Shown here: in pieces, positions 40,860-48,809 of the stretch | Layout: each line of letters begins with the position of its first letter | How positions within the stretch are numbered: the first letter of the stretch is position 1 | Notes under the pieces: model-generated | Database searches by the model: none | What the model was told of the DNA's origin: nothing | What the model saw: the letters and a program-made list of their open reading frames with translations, nothing else | Source: Acidaminobacter hydrogenoformans DSM 2784 | GTDB lineage: Bacteria; Bacillota; Clostridia; Peptostreptococcales; Acidaminobacteraceae | Assembly (NCBI RefSeq): GCF_900103005.1 | Contig: NZ_FMWL01000004.1 | Location: 62,001-126,000 of the forward strand | Direction of reading: 5' to 3' | DNA length: 64,000 bases | Position numbers and translations under genes: made by a program

Positions 40860-41945
40860 ATGGAAATGATGAAAGGTCTTGTCGCTTACCCAAATGGTGA
40901 TATCATGCTTGAAGAAGTGCCAGTCCCAGAGCTTGGAAACAATCCATACGCGCCTCATGATGTGCTGTGTGAAGTAGTTTACTGCGGTATTTGCGGCAGT
41001 GACATCCATAAGTGGAAAGCTGACAAAAAAGGGGTAAAAACGTCGCCAAAGAAAGTGGTGGTCGGCCACGAAATTGTGTCTGTCGTCAAAGAAGTCGGTC
41101 CGGCAGTAACGCGAGTGAAGCCGGGTGACAGAGTCGTACACGAAATCGTTACCTTCTACTGTGGCCACTGTCCAAACTGCCTGGAAGGGAAATTCAACAT
41201 TTGCAACACAATTTCTCCTATGGAAGGCCGCGCGCACTTCATGACAGGCGGTGGGTTTGCCAAATATACGGTTTGGCCAGAGTGGCAGCTCCATGTTCTC
41301 CCGGATAATATCACTGATGTCGAGGCAGTTTTGGTAGAGCCAACGGCTGGCTCCATCCACAGCGTTATTTCCAGGATGGGGATCAAAGCCGGTGAATCCG
41401 TAGCCATCTTAGGTCCTGGCGCGCGAGGTATTTTGATGGCGCAGGTCTGCCAGGCAATAGGCGCGGGGCCAATCTTTATGACCGGCCTTGAACGGGATGA
41501 GGCCTTCAGGCTGGAAATGGCCAAAACTATGGGCGTAGATACTGTGATCAATGTGGAAAAGGAAGATCTCAGGAAGATTATCCTGGAGAAAACCAATGGG
41601 ATTGGCGTCGACAATGTCCTGGAAAATACAGGATCTGTGGAGCCCATTGAAGAGTCTCTGGACATTGTGCGAAAAGGCGGCAAAGTCCTATGGGCCGGCG
41701 GTGGCATTCGCGGCGGCATAGTAGCGCCGGTGGATACTTATAAGATCATAGTCAAAGAAATTACTGTCTATGGTGAAATCTCCCAAATTCCGTATGATTG
41801 GCATACTGCCCTTCATCTGCTTGGTACGGGCGCCGTTCAGCTTAAACCTCTTGTAACTCACGTCTTTGACCTTGACGATTGGGAAGCAGGCTTTGATCTG
41901 GCAGCGACCTGTTCAGAATGCTTGAGAGTCGCGATCAAACCATAA
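40860..41945 (+). CDS. Zinc-dependent alcohol/polyol dehydrogenase
   Basis: A 361-residue medium-chain dehydrogenase. The catalytic zinc site includes Cys45 in CGICGSD, His70-Glu71 in VGHE and Glu in LVEPTAGS. Four cysteines in CGHCPNCLEGKFNIC (101-115) bind the structural zinc. The nucleotide motif is AILGPGARGILMAQ. Relatives act on sorbitol, threonine or sugar-acid derivatives with NAD(P). AAGGAG precedes the ATG at 40860. In this operon it could oxidise the imported sugar acid or a derived polyol at a secondary alcohol. A small terminator-like hairpin follows at 41967. Confidence 0.88.
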   Translation: MEMMKGLVAYPNGDIMLEEVPVPELGNNPYAPHDVLCEVVYCGICGSDIHKWKADKKGVKTSPKKVVVGHEIVSVVKEVGPAVTRVKPGDRVVHEIVTFYCGHCPNCLEGKFNICNTISPMEGRAHFMTGGGFAKYTVWPEWQLHVLPDNITDVEAVLVEPTAGSIHSVISRMGIKAGESVAILGPGARGILMAQVCQAIGAGPIFMTGLERDEAFRLEMAKTMGVDTVINVEKEDLRKIILEKTNGIGVDNVLENTGSVEPIEESLDIVRKGGKVLWAGGGIRGGIVAPVDTYKIIVKEITVYGEISQIPYDWHTALHLLGTGAVQLKPLVTHVFDLDDWEAGFDLAATCSECLRVAIKP

Positions 41946-41966
41946 AATATTGCCCGTCTTGAAACG

Positions 41967-41996
41967 AAAAAGAGGCCTCGCTTGAGGTCTCTTTTG
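41967..41996 (+). terminator. Terminator-like hairpin inside the sugar-acid operon
   Basis: AAAAAGAGGCCTC pairs with GAGGTCTCTTTT around GCTT, followed by GTCAG. It lies between the dehydrogenase and the LarA homologue and could reduce expression of the distal genes. Confidence 0.6.
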
Positions 41997-42035
41997 TCAG
42001 AATTTTTCTGTGAATTACTGCTTGGAGGTGCTTTA

Positions 42036-43310
42036 ATGAGTCAGGAAACGATTGACCGACTGCTGGATCCCATCCCTATCCCAAAGGTTGTCCGTGTGGA
42101 ACAGACCTTTGAAAGGCCAAAACTGACGGACGTCGAAGGTGAGCTCAAAACCAAAATGTCAGCCAGGGATATTACCGCCAAAATTACGCCCGGTATGTCT
42201 GTTGCCCTTGCTGTGGGCAGCCGTGGCATCACGGATCTCCCCCTTGTGGTCAAGGGCGTAGTGGCTGCTGTTAAAGACGCCGGCGGCGTACCGTTTATTG
42301 TGCCTGCTATGGGCAGTCACGGCGGCGCGACAGCAGAGGGCCAAAAGGAAATGTTGATTGGCATGGGTATACGAGAGGACTATGTAGGGGCACCTATTCG
42401 CGCGACTATGGATACTGTAGTTGTGGGCGAATCAGAGGATGGGCTGCCCTGCAACATAGACAAGTACGCTTATGAAGCCGATGGGATTGTCATCATCAAC
42501 CGCGTCAAGCCTCACGTCGCATTTCGCGGTCCATTTGAGAGCGGTCTTATGAAAATGGTCACCATAGGACTGGGCAAACAAAAAGGCGCGGACATCTGTC
42601 ATGAGCTGGGTTTTGGGAAAATGGCGCACAACATTCCTGCCATAGGGCGTGTGGTTATTGAAAAGACGAATATTTTGTTCGCAGTCGGTATTCTTGAAAA
42701 TGCCTATCATGAAGTCTGCCGGATTGAAGTTCTGATGAAAGATGAAATTGAAAAGGCAGAGCCAGGCCTTCAGGAAGAAGCGAAACGTCTGTCACCGCGG
42801 CTCTATTTTGACCAGCTGGACGTCCTCATCATAGATGAGATTGGAAAAGACATCAGCGGCACGGGGTTTGACACCAACATGGTAGGCCGTTATCATACGC
42901 CTTATGCCAGTGGTGGTCCTCAGATTACCAGAGTCTCTGTGCTCGACATCACCGATCGCTCTCACGGCAACGGCAACGGCCTGGGCATCCTCGACTTCAC
43001 AACCCGCAGGGCTTATGACAAGTTCGTGTTTGAAATGACGTATCCCAATTCCCTGACCTCCACGGTACCTATGAGTGTCAAAATCCCTATGGTCCTTAAA
43101 AATGACGAACATGCCATTCAGGCTGCCATAAAAACCTGCAATATTTTGGACAAAACAAAAGTCAGATTTGTAAGAATTAAAAATACAGTCGCCGTCAAAG
43201 AAATCGAAGTCTCAGAAAATCTTCTGGAAGAAGTTGAAAAGAGCCCCTTTATGCGTGTCATCAGCGAACCGTATGCTCTGAATTTCAATGAAAAAGGCAA
43301 TCTGTTTTAA
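42036..43310 (+). CDS. LarA-family (DUF2088) nickel epimerase homologue
   Basis: A 424-residue protein of the lactate-racemase superfamily, distinct from the 11254 product. Residues at the expected places are His95 in MGSHGGAT, His160 in VKPHVAF, Lys173 in ESGLMKM (equivalent to the cofactor-anchoring Lys) and His189 in CHELGF. The usual D-x-T-R-x-x-P loop is replaced by GSRGITDLP at 61-69. Later come NMVGRYHTPYASGGPQITRV and LDITDRSHGNGNGLG. The superfamily includes sugar-acid epimerases such as gluconate 2-epimerase, which fits a sugar-acid operon. AGGTGC lies before the ATG at 42036. Substrate and need for the nickel cofactor are inferred. Confidence 0.78.
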   Translation: MSQETIDRLLDPIPIPKVVRVEQTFERPKLTDVEGELKTKMSARDITAKITPGMSVALAVGSRGITDLPLVVKGVVAAVKDAGGVPFIVPAMGSHGGATAEGQKEMLIGMGIREDYVGAPIRATMDTVVVGESEDGLPCNIDKYAYEADGIVIINRVKPHVAFRGPFESGLMKMVTIGLGKQKGADICHELGFGKMAHNIPAIGRVVIEKTNILFAVGILENAYHEVCRIEVLMKDEIEKAEPGLQEEAKRLSPRLYFDQLDVLIIDEIGKDISGTGFDTNMVGRYHTPYASGGPQITRVSVLDITDRSHGNGNGLGILDFTTRRAYDKFVFEMTYPNSLTSTVPMSVKIPMVLKNDEHAIQAAIKTCNILDKTKVRFVRIKNTVAVKEIEVSENLLEEVEKSPFMRVISEPYALNFNEKGNLF

Positions 43311-43397
43311 TAGAATCGTCCGAACTGGCGCCATTCTGTCAATAAAAAAACAAGGTCCCTATGACACTTGCAAGCTCGGACAGGGAGAGTGATCACT

Positions 43398-45062
43398 TTG
43401 ATTAAGTCAGAAAAGCTGCGAAGTTTTCAAATCACGGAGGGCTCTGACCGCGCTGCAAGCAGGGCGCTGCTGTTTTCCATGGGGCTTAAACGAGACCAGC
43501 TGAACAAACCCATCATAGCCGTGGTCAATTGTTTCAACGAAGTTGTGCCAGGCTGTGTCCCTCAGCGGGAGGTCGCAGAGCGCGTTAAAAAGGGCGTTCG
43601 GGAAGCAGGAGGAACACCGCTGGAGTTTAATACCATAGGTGTCTGTGACGGCATAGCGCAAGGCCATGAAGGCATGAAATATTCACTTCCGAGCCGCGAA
43701 ATCATTGCCTATTCCATAGAAATCATGCTGCAGGCGCACCGCTTTGACGCTGCAGTGTTCCTTTCCAGCTGTGACAAGATTACGCCGGGCATGCTGATGG
43801 CAGCGGCCAGAGTCAATATCCCGTCCATCTTCGTGACGCCCGGCATCATGCATGCCGGTGAACACAAGGGCCAGAAGCTGACACTGTCGCTGATGCGCGA
43901 GTTTATTGGCAAAGCGCAGTCCGGACAGATCTCCCTTGAGGAACTCCATGAAATAGAGGAAAAGGCTTGTCCGGGCGTAGGCAGCTGCGCCATGATGGGC
44001 ACGGCTAATACTATGAACTGTCTGTGTGAAGCCCTTGGCATGGCATTTCCGCACTCGGCGACCCAGTTCGCTGCTTCTGAAGAGAAGCTGGCCGATGGTG
44101 AGCGCGCCGGCAAAGAAATCATGAGACTCTTCCAAGAGGATCTGAAGCCTTCAGATATCATGACGCCATCCGCGTTTGAAAATGCGGTGAAATTTGTCAT
44201 GGCCATAGGGGGGTCGACCAACGCGGTTTTGCATATTCCCGCTATTGCGAATGAGCTCGATATTCCGCTCAACCACGAAATTTTCGACCGGTACCAAAAC
44301 GTTCCATACATTGCGAAGATCAATCCTTCAGGGCCGCGACCGGTTGAAGATTTTCACAGTGCCGGCGGCGTGCCTGCGGTTTTAAAGTCGCTGGAAAGCT
44401 ATGTGGATCAGGCATGTCAGACGGTGGGTGGCGTAACCATCGGCCAAATCATTGAAGCGGCTGAGTGGCCAGACAAAGAAATGATCCGGCCGGTTTCGAA
44501 TCCCATTGCGGATAACAGCGCACTGAAGGTGCTCTGGGGCAACCTCGCGCCTGAAGGGGCTATTGTCAAGAAGTCCGCAGTCGCAGAAAACATGCGTGTC
44601 CACAAGGGGCCTGCCGTGGTGTTTGACGCCATGGAGGCGGCTATTGAGGCTGTCAAGGCGGGTAAAATCGTGGAAGGCTCTGTCATTGTGATCCGCTACG
44701 AGGGTCCAACGGGTGGACCGGGGATGAGGGAAATGCAGCAGATTACCGCCATGCTGATGGGCACGGGCCTTGCGAATACCACAGCCCTTGTGACAGATGG
44801 GCGTTTTTCCGGATCCACACGAGGGCCATGCATAGGCCATGTGTCACCTGAAGCCGCCCTTGGCGGCGCAATTGGACTTGTCGAGGACGGTGATCTTATT
44901 GAAATCGATATTCCAAGGGGTGTTCTTAATTTAGAGGTTTCTGAGGCTGAGCTCAAGGATCGCCGCAAAAACTGGGTGCCTCTGGAGAAAAAGGTCAGAG
45001 GTGTGCTGGGTTTATATGGCAAAGTGAAGCCACAGGCCAAGAATGGCGCGGTATGGGATTAA
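43398..45062 (+). CDS. IlvD/Edd-family dehydratase
   Basis: A 554-residue Fe-S dehydratase. The cluster cysteines are Cys53 in VPGCVP, Cys125 in SSCDKITPGM and Cys197 in GVGSCAMMGTANTM. The C-terminal swivel half has RYEGPTGGPGMREM and VTDGRFSGSTRGPCIGHVSPEA. The family includes dihydroxyacid dehydratase (branched-chain synthesis) and sugar-acid dehydratases acting on arabinonate, xylonate, gluconate and similar compounds. Its place in the operon favours a sugar acid. It starts at a TTG (43398) 8-9 bases after GGGAGAG; a GTG at 43389 is too close to that site. It is followed after 15 bases by the UxaA-type pair. Confidence 0.9.
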   Translation: MIKSEKLRSFQITEGSDRAASRALLFSMGLKRDQLNKPIIAVVNCFNEVVPGCVPQREVAERVKKGVREAGGTPLEFNTIGVCDGIAQGHEGMKYSLPSREIIAYSIEIMLQAHRFDAAVFLSSCDKITPGMLMAAARVNIPSIFVTPGIMHAGEHKGQKLTLSLMREFIGKAQSGQISLEELHEIEEKACPGVGSCAMMGTANTMNCLCEALGMAFPHSATQFAASEEKLADGERAGKEIMRLFQEDLKPSDIMTPSAFENAVKFVMAIGGSTNAVLHIPAIANELDIPLNHEIFDRYQNVPYIAKINPSGPRPVEDFHSAGGVPAVLKSLESYVDQACQTVGGVTIGQIIEAAEWPDKEMIRPVSNPIADNSALKVLWGNLAPEGAIVKKSAVAENMRVHKGPAVVFDAMEAAIEAVKAGKIVEGSVIVIRYEGPTGGPGMREMQQITAMLMGTGLANTTALVTDGRFSGSTRGPCIGHVSPEAALGGAIGLVEDGDLIEIDIPRGVLNLEVSEAELKDRRKNWVPLEKKVRGVLGLYGKVKPQAKNGAVWD

Positions 45063-45077
45063 AGGAGCTGGTGAGTT

Positions 45078-45356
45078 ATGGCAGTATCAGAGGTACTGCT
45101 CATTCATGAAAAGGACACCGTGGCGACTGCGCTGCGGGATTTGAGCCAGGGTGAGCGGATTCAAGTCAAAGGTTTCGGGAAAGTTTATGAGCTTGAGGTA
45201 AAAGAGTCCATTCCCATTTTCCATAAGATTGCCCTTGTGGAGATTGCAGAGGGTGAGCTGGTCTATAAGTACGGCGAGGTCATAGGCAAGGCCAAAGCAA
45301 GGATTTTGCCCGGGGCGTATGCCCATGTCCACAATATTGTGACGCTGAGGGGGTGA
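45078..45356 (+). CDS. UxaA-type hydro-lyase, small SAF-domain subunit
   Basis: A 92-residue SAF-domain protein, VLLIHEKDTVATALRDLSQGERIQV, then HKIALVEIAEGELVYKYGEVIGKAK and ILPGAYAHVHNI. These match the N-terminal domain of altronate/galactarate dehydratases. There it is a separate subunit, as in SuyA of sulfolactate sulfo-lyase or split UxaA enzymes. The conserved His residues in HKIA and AHVHN are those linked to metal or substrate binding. AAAGGAGCTGG precedes the ATG. The large subunit starts five bases after its stop. Substrate is not set by this subunit. Confidence 0.85.
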   Translation: MAVSEVLLIHEKDTVATALRDLSQGERIQVKGFGKVYELEVKESIPIFHKIALVEIAEGELVYKYGEVIGKAKARILPGAYAHVHNIVTLRG

Positions 45357-45360
45357 CGGA

Positions 45361-46539
45361 ATGACAGCTCCAGAAGAGGTTAAAAAGTTTATGGGTTATA
45401 AGCGTGCGGATGGCCGGGTTGGCATCCGAAACAAAATTCTGGTTCTCCCTACTGTGTCGTGTTCTGGTGAAACCGCGAGAATTATTGCAGAGCAGGTCCA
45501 GGGTGCGGTCACCTTCCAGAATCAGCAAGGCTGCGGTCAAATGGGGGCAGATGCGAAGCGGACCATTGATATCCTGATTGGATTAGGGTCAAACCCGAAT
45601 GTCTATGGGGTGGTCGTGGTTGGCCTTGGCTGTGAAACCGCTCAGCCCAAGATGGTCGCCGCGGAAATCGCGAAACGTGGGAAGCCTGTCCATACGGTTG
45701 TGATTCAGGAGGAGGGTGGGACGCTAAACGCAATTATGAAGGGCATCCGCTACGCGACTGAACTCAGTGTGTCCATGTCCTGCGAGGAAAAAGTTGAATG
45801 TGACCTGTCTGAGCTTGTAGTCGCCCTCGAGTGCGGGGGCTCTGACCCAACGTCTGGCTTAGCCTCCAATCCAAGTATGGGCTATGCGTCTGACTTAATT
45901 GTTGCGGCAGGTGGAACGACCATTTTGAGCGAAACGACAGAATTTATTGGCGCTGAGCATGTCCTGGCTTCTAAAGCCATAGATCCCAAAGTCTCTGAGG
46001 ATATCTTCAATATTGTGCACCGTCTGGAGGCTTCTGTCGAAGCCAGGGGCGGCAGCCTGAGAGGTGGGAATCCATCGCCAGGAAACATTGAGGGTGGGAT
46101 TACCACCATTGAGGAAAAATCCCTGGGGTGCATTTTCAAGGGCGGGACAACGCCTACTGTTGAGGTCGTGGACTACGGGGTCAGACCCACGCGAAAAGGT
46201 CTGGTCGTTATGGACACGCCAGGGTTTGATGTGGATTCTGTCATAGGGATGGTCGCTGGCGGTGCCCAGATCTGTGTCTTTACCACAGGCCGCGGTACAC
46301 CGGTGGGCAACGCGCTGGTGCCGGTGATCAAGCTCACTGGGAATTCCATTACCTACGAAAAGATGAAGGACAATATTGACATCAATGCGGGTGTCATTCT
46401 TGAAGGCCTAAAGACTGTGGACGAGCTCGGGAGAGAAGTCTTTGAAGAGGTCGTTAAAGTGGCAAATGGCAAAGTGACAAAAGCGGAAGTTTACGGGTTC
46501 AGCGAGTTTGGCGTTTGGCGCTGCGGCGCGAGTGTGTGA
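45361..46539 (+). CDS. UxaA-type hydro-lyase, large subunit
   Basis: A 392-residue protein of the altronate/galactarate dehydratase C-terminal family. It starts FMGYKRADGRVGIRNKILVLPTVSCSGETAR and contains NQQGCGQMGADAKRT, VGLGCETAQPK, ECGGSDPTSGLASNPSMGYA and GVRPTRKGLVVMDTPGFD, with family Cys residues in each glycine-rich loop. It forms the active enzyme with the SAF subunit, dehydrating an aldonate/aldarate or acting as a sulfo-lyase (SuyB-like). In this operon, with a sugar-acid kinase and PdxA2, a C4-C6 sugar acid is more likely than sulfolactate. A strong bidirectional terminator follows. Confidence 0.87.
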   Translation: MTAPEEVKKFMGYKRADGRVGIRNKILVLPTVSCSGETARIIAEQVQGAVTFQNQQGCGQMGADAKRTIDILIGLGSNPNVYGVVVVGLGCETAQPKMVAAEIAKRGKPVHTVVIQEEGGTLNAIMKGIRYATELSVSMSCEEKVECDLSELVVALECGGSDPTSGLASNPSMGYASDLIVAAGGTTILSETTEFIGAEHVLASKAIDPKVSEDIFNIVHRLEASVEARGGSLRGGNPSPGNIEGGITTIEEKSLGCIFKGGTTPTVEVVDYGVRPTRKGLVVMDTPGFDVDSVIGMVAGGAQICVFTTGRGTPVGNALVPVIKLTGNSITYEKMKDNIDINAGVILEGLKTVDELGREVFEEVVKVANGKVTKAEVYGFSEFGVWRCGASV

Positions 46540-46553
46540 CTCAGGAAAAAACT

Positions 46554-46610
46554 AAAGAGGGAAGCCAGTTCAAATGGCTATAACTGCCATTTGGACTGGC
46601 GTCCCTTTTA
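46554..46610 (+). terminator. Bidirectional terminator after the sugar-acid operon
   Basis: AAAGAGGGAAGCCAGTTCAA with ATGGC pairs with GCCAT and TTGGACTGGCGTCCCTTTT around TATAACT. The minus strand ends in a T run as well, so it also closes the convergent malY-type gene. Confidence 0.85.
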
Positions 46611-46647
46611 TGAAAAAAAGGTTTAACTCGTGGGTGAAAAGCGTGTG

Positions 46648-47838
46648 TTACTTTAGAAGCGCCTTCGTCATCCGCTCGAGGGCCTCGTTCAGCGTCGCCC
46701 TTGGACAAGCCACATTGATGCGCTCGAAGCCGTTTCCTTCAGGACCAAAGAAATAGCCTTCGTCCAGGGCAACCTTGGCTTCTTTGAGCATCTTTTCTTC
46801 AAGCTTATTTGGATCGTTTTCATAAGATCTCAGGTCGACCCAAACGAGATAAGTGCCTTCTGTTTCGTGCACGATGGCCTCGGGAAGCTTGTTTTTGAAA
46901 TAGTCATAGACGAATTCAATATTGTCATCCAGATAAGCTCTCAGCTGCTCCAGCCAGACCTCACCCTGATTGTAAGCTGCAATAGCGGATACAATGGCAA
47001 ACGGGCTCGCCATGCCTATGGACAGACGGCCGTCCACCTCCTCAGACCAGGCCTTGCGCAGCGCCGGATCATTGAGTATGATATTGGAGAGGTGAAGGCC
47101 TGCGAGGTTAAAGGTTTTCGACGGCGCCGTACAGGTTATAATTTTATCCTTATATTCAGGACAGAGGGCTTCCAAAGGATAATGTCTGATGGCTTTTCTG
47201 GTCAGGTCTCCATGGATCTCATCAGAAAGGATCCATTTACCGTAGGCTTTACAGAGCTCGACAACGCGCTTCAGGGTGTCTGGTTCCCAGACTCTGCCCA
47301 CAGGGTTGTGGGGGCTGCAAAGAATCAAGCCTTTGGTGTCCGTAGCTTTAAGTTTTTCTTCAAGATCTTCAAAATCCATTTCATAGCGTCCGCTTACCAG
47401 CTTGAGTGGATTGTTGATGACGTTTCGTCCGTTGTTGACAATTTTATCTGTGAAAGGGTAATAGACGGGTCGCTGAATGATGACGGAATCTCCAGACTCT
47501 GTCAGGATCCTTATGAGCGCCGCTATGGCAGGGACAACTCCGGGGCTGTAGTAAATGGATTCAGGGTCTATGGACCAGTCGAATCTTCGTTTGAACCATC
47601 CTGTGACAGCGTCTAAGTAGGCTTCAGATCTATAGTAGCTGTAGCCAAAGACTTTGCGGTCGAGGCAAGCAGTGAGCGCCTCAAGGATGGGCTCTGCCAC
47701 GGGAAAGTCCATGTCCGCGACCCAGAGTGGCAGTGCGCCTTCAGGGGCTTCGGGAAGGAATTTGTTCAGCCAGTCCCATTTTAGCGAATCCGTGTTTTGT
47801 CGATTCAGGATGTCGTCGAAATTGTAGCTTTCGGTCAT
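46648..47838 (-). CDS. MalY/PatB-family cystathionine beta-lyase
   Basis: A 396-residue PLP enzyme. It starts NFDDILNRQNTDSLKWDW, followed by LPLWVADMDFPVAEPILEAL and FGYSYY, the hallmark opening of the PatB/MalY group. The PLP lysine lies in TAPSKTFNLAGLHLSNII, and SPHNPVGRVW and LSDEIHGDL are the cofactor-contact motifs. These enzymes cleave C-S bonds of cystathionine or cysteine conjugates to pyruvate, ammonia and a thiol. AAAGGAG lies 8 bases before the ATG at 47838. It is convergent with the sugar-acid operon and not part of it. Confidence 0.9.
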   Translation of the reverse strand: MTESYNFDDILNRQNTDSLKWDWLNKFLPEAPEGALPLWVADMDFPVAEPILEALTACLDRKVFGYSYYRSEAYLDAVTGWFKRRFDWSIDPESIYYSPGVVPAIAALIRILTESGDSVIIQRPVYYPFTDKIVNNGRNVINNPLKLVSGRYEMDFEDLEEKLKATDTKGLILCSPHNPVGRVWEPDTLKRVVELCKAYGKWILSDEIHGDLTRKAIRHYPLEALCPEYKDKIITCTAPSKTFNLAGLHLSNIILNDPALRKAWSEEVDGRLSIGMASPFAIVSAIAAYNQGEVWLEQLRAYLDDNIEFVYDYFKNKLPEAIVHETEGTYLVWVDLRSYENDPNKLEEKMLKEAKVALDEGYFFGPEGNGFERINVACPRATLNEALERMTKALLK

Positions 47839-47968
47839 ATGAGGGCTCCTTTCGGATCATTGAGGTCTCAAACGTATCTCACATACTTTTTTCTGTTACC
47901 CAATTTTAGAGAGGACATGCTCTGGTACAAGGAAAAAGAATTGAAAATTCAGGAAAGGGGCTGCCTAT

Positions 47969-48481
47969 ATGTTTTTAATGGAAACCGAACGTCTTGGTCT
48001 GCGGCTGCTTGAGTCTGCTGATATTGAGGCTATAATGACCTTTTGGGGAAATGAAGTGGTTATGCGCTATTGTGGTGGGGCGGGCAGTGAGGAAAGAGAG
48101 CTCAGGGCGGTACTCTATTATCAGAATTTGTTTCTTCAACGCGGATTTTCAGTCTATGGTGTTCAAGAAAAGTCACTGAACCGCATCATAGGCGCATGCG
48201 GCTTTAATCCAGGTGAAAGGACGGATGAGGCAGAGCTGATCTATCACTTCGCCGAAGCCTATTGGGGAAAGGGTTATGCCACTGAAGCAGCCAAAGCTTG
48301 CATTGAACACCTGCTGGGTGTAAACTCAATAAACAGACTCATAGCCTCTGTTGATCCAAGGAATACTATTTCCGCAAGTATCCTTGAGAAGCTGGGTTTC
48401 GCTTATGAGGGCATGAAATGGCATGACGACCTTAAGCAGGAGGAGCCGTCTTATGTCATGGTTTTAAAAGAACAGCTTTGA
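47969..48481 (+). CDS. RimJ/RimL-type GNAT acetyltransferase
   Basis: A 170-residue acetyltransferase of the RimJ/RimL group: METERLGLRLLESADIEAIMTFW at the start, AELIYHFAEAYWGKGYATEAAKACIEH with the acetyl-CoA loop and SVDPRNTISASILEKLGFAYEGM at the end. Members acetylate N-termini of ribosomal proteins or small amines. GGAAAGGGG precedes the ATG. It is followed by the tiny interrupted frame at 48508 and a terminator at 48679. Confidence 0.87.
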   Translation: MFLMETERLGLRLLESADIEAIMTFWGNEVVMRYCGGAGSEERELRAVLYYQNLFLQRGFSVYGVQEKSLNRIIGACGFNPGERTDEAELIYHFAEAYWGKGYATEAAKACIEHLLGVNSINRLIASVDPRNTISASILEKLGFAYEGMKWHDDLKQEEPSYVMVLKEQL

Positions 48482-48507
48482 TCTATTTGTATAACCTGAG
48501 AGGAGTT

Positions 48508-48624
48508 ATGACCATGCAGGAACTGAAGCAGCCTTGGTATAAGAAAATCCCCGTTTGAATGAGAACCAATTTACTGCTGTTAGCAGTCTATGGGATTTTT
48601 GTTGTCGTTACAAAATTGTTTTAA
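48508..48624 (+). pseudogene. Tiny membrane protein interrupted by an in-frame TGA
   Basis: After GAGGAG, an ATG at 48508 opens MTMQELKQPWYKKIPV and hits TGA at 48556-48558. The same frame continues at once with ATG and MRTNLLLLAVYGIFVVVTKL, ending with TAA at 48624. Joined, the 38 codons resemble small Firmicute proteins with a K-P-W-Y-K-K amphipathic start and one membrane helix. A TGG-to-TGA change would explain the break; Trp at that interface would be natural. The second half could still be made by restart at the ATG. Confidence 0.45.
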
Positions 48625-48678
48625 GGCATTCTAAAGTCATTTGATTAAATAATCGAGAAGTTTTTTTCTGAATAATAC

Positions 48679-48724
48679 ACTGAATTTCAGCACTGGATTG
48701 GCTGCTGGGATTCAGTTTTTTTTG
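48679..48724 (+). terminator. Intrinsic terminator before the lipoprotein hydrolase gene
   Basis: ACTGAAT (from 48679) pairs with ATTCAGT (to 48716), with inner CAGCA and TGCTG, followed by eight Ts. The rest of 48482-48809 apart from the tiny frame holds no gene that I can see. Confidence 0.8.
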
Positions 48725-48809
48725 TTCGTGGAATAAACCCCAAAAATAAAGGTATATTTAAGAATAGGATAAATAAAAGCAGAGTTATGAAGCACCGCCA
48801 AGAAAGGTT

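Noticed and set aside
45078-46539. Firm call as sulfolactate sulfo-lyase SuyAB
   Set aside because: The split UxaA layout fits, but no sulfolactate dehydrogenase or sulfite-handling gene is linked, and the sugar-acid kinase and PdxA2 point elsewhere.
46867-47616. Long plus-strand frame opposite the malY-type gene
   Set aside because: Antisense shadow of a clear PLP enzyme; Arg/Phe-rich composition without motifs.
48556-48558. In-frame TGA as selenocysteine
   Set aside because: The codon is followed at once by ATG, the context is a membrane-helix border and no SECIS-like stem was seen after it; a TGG mutation is simpler.
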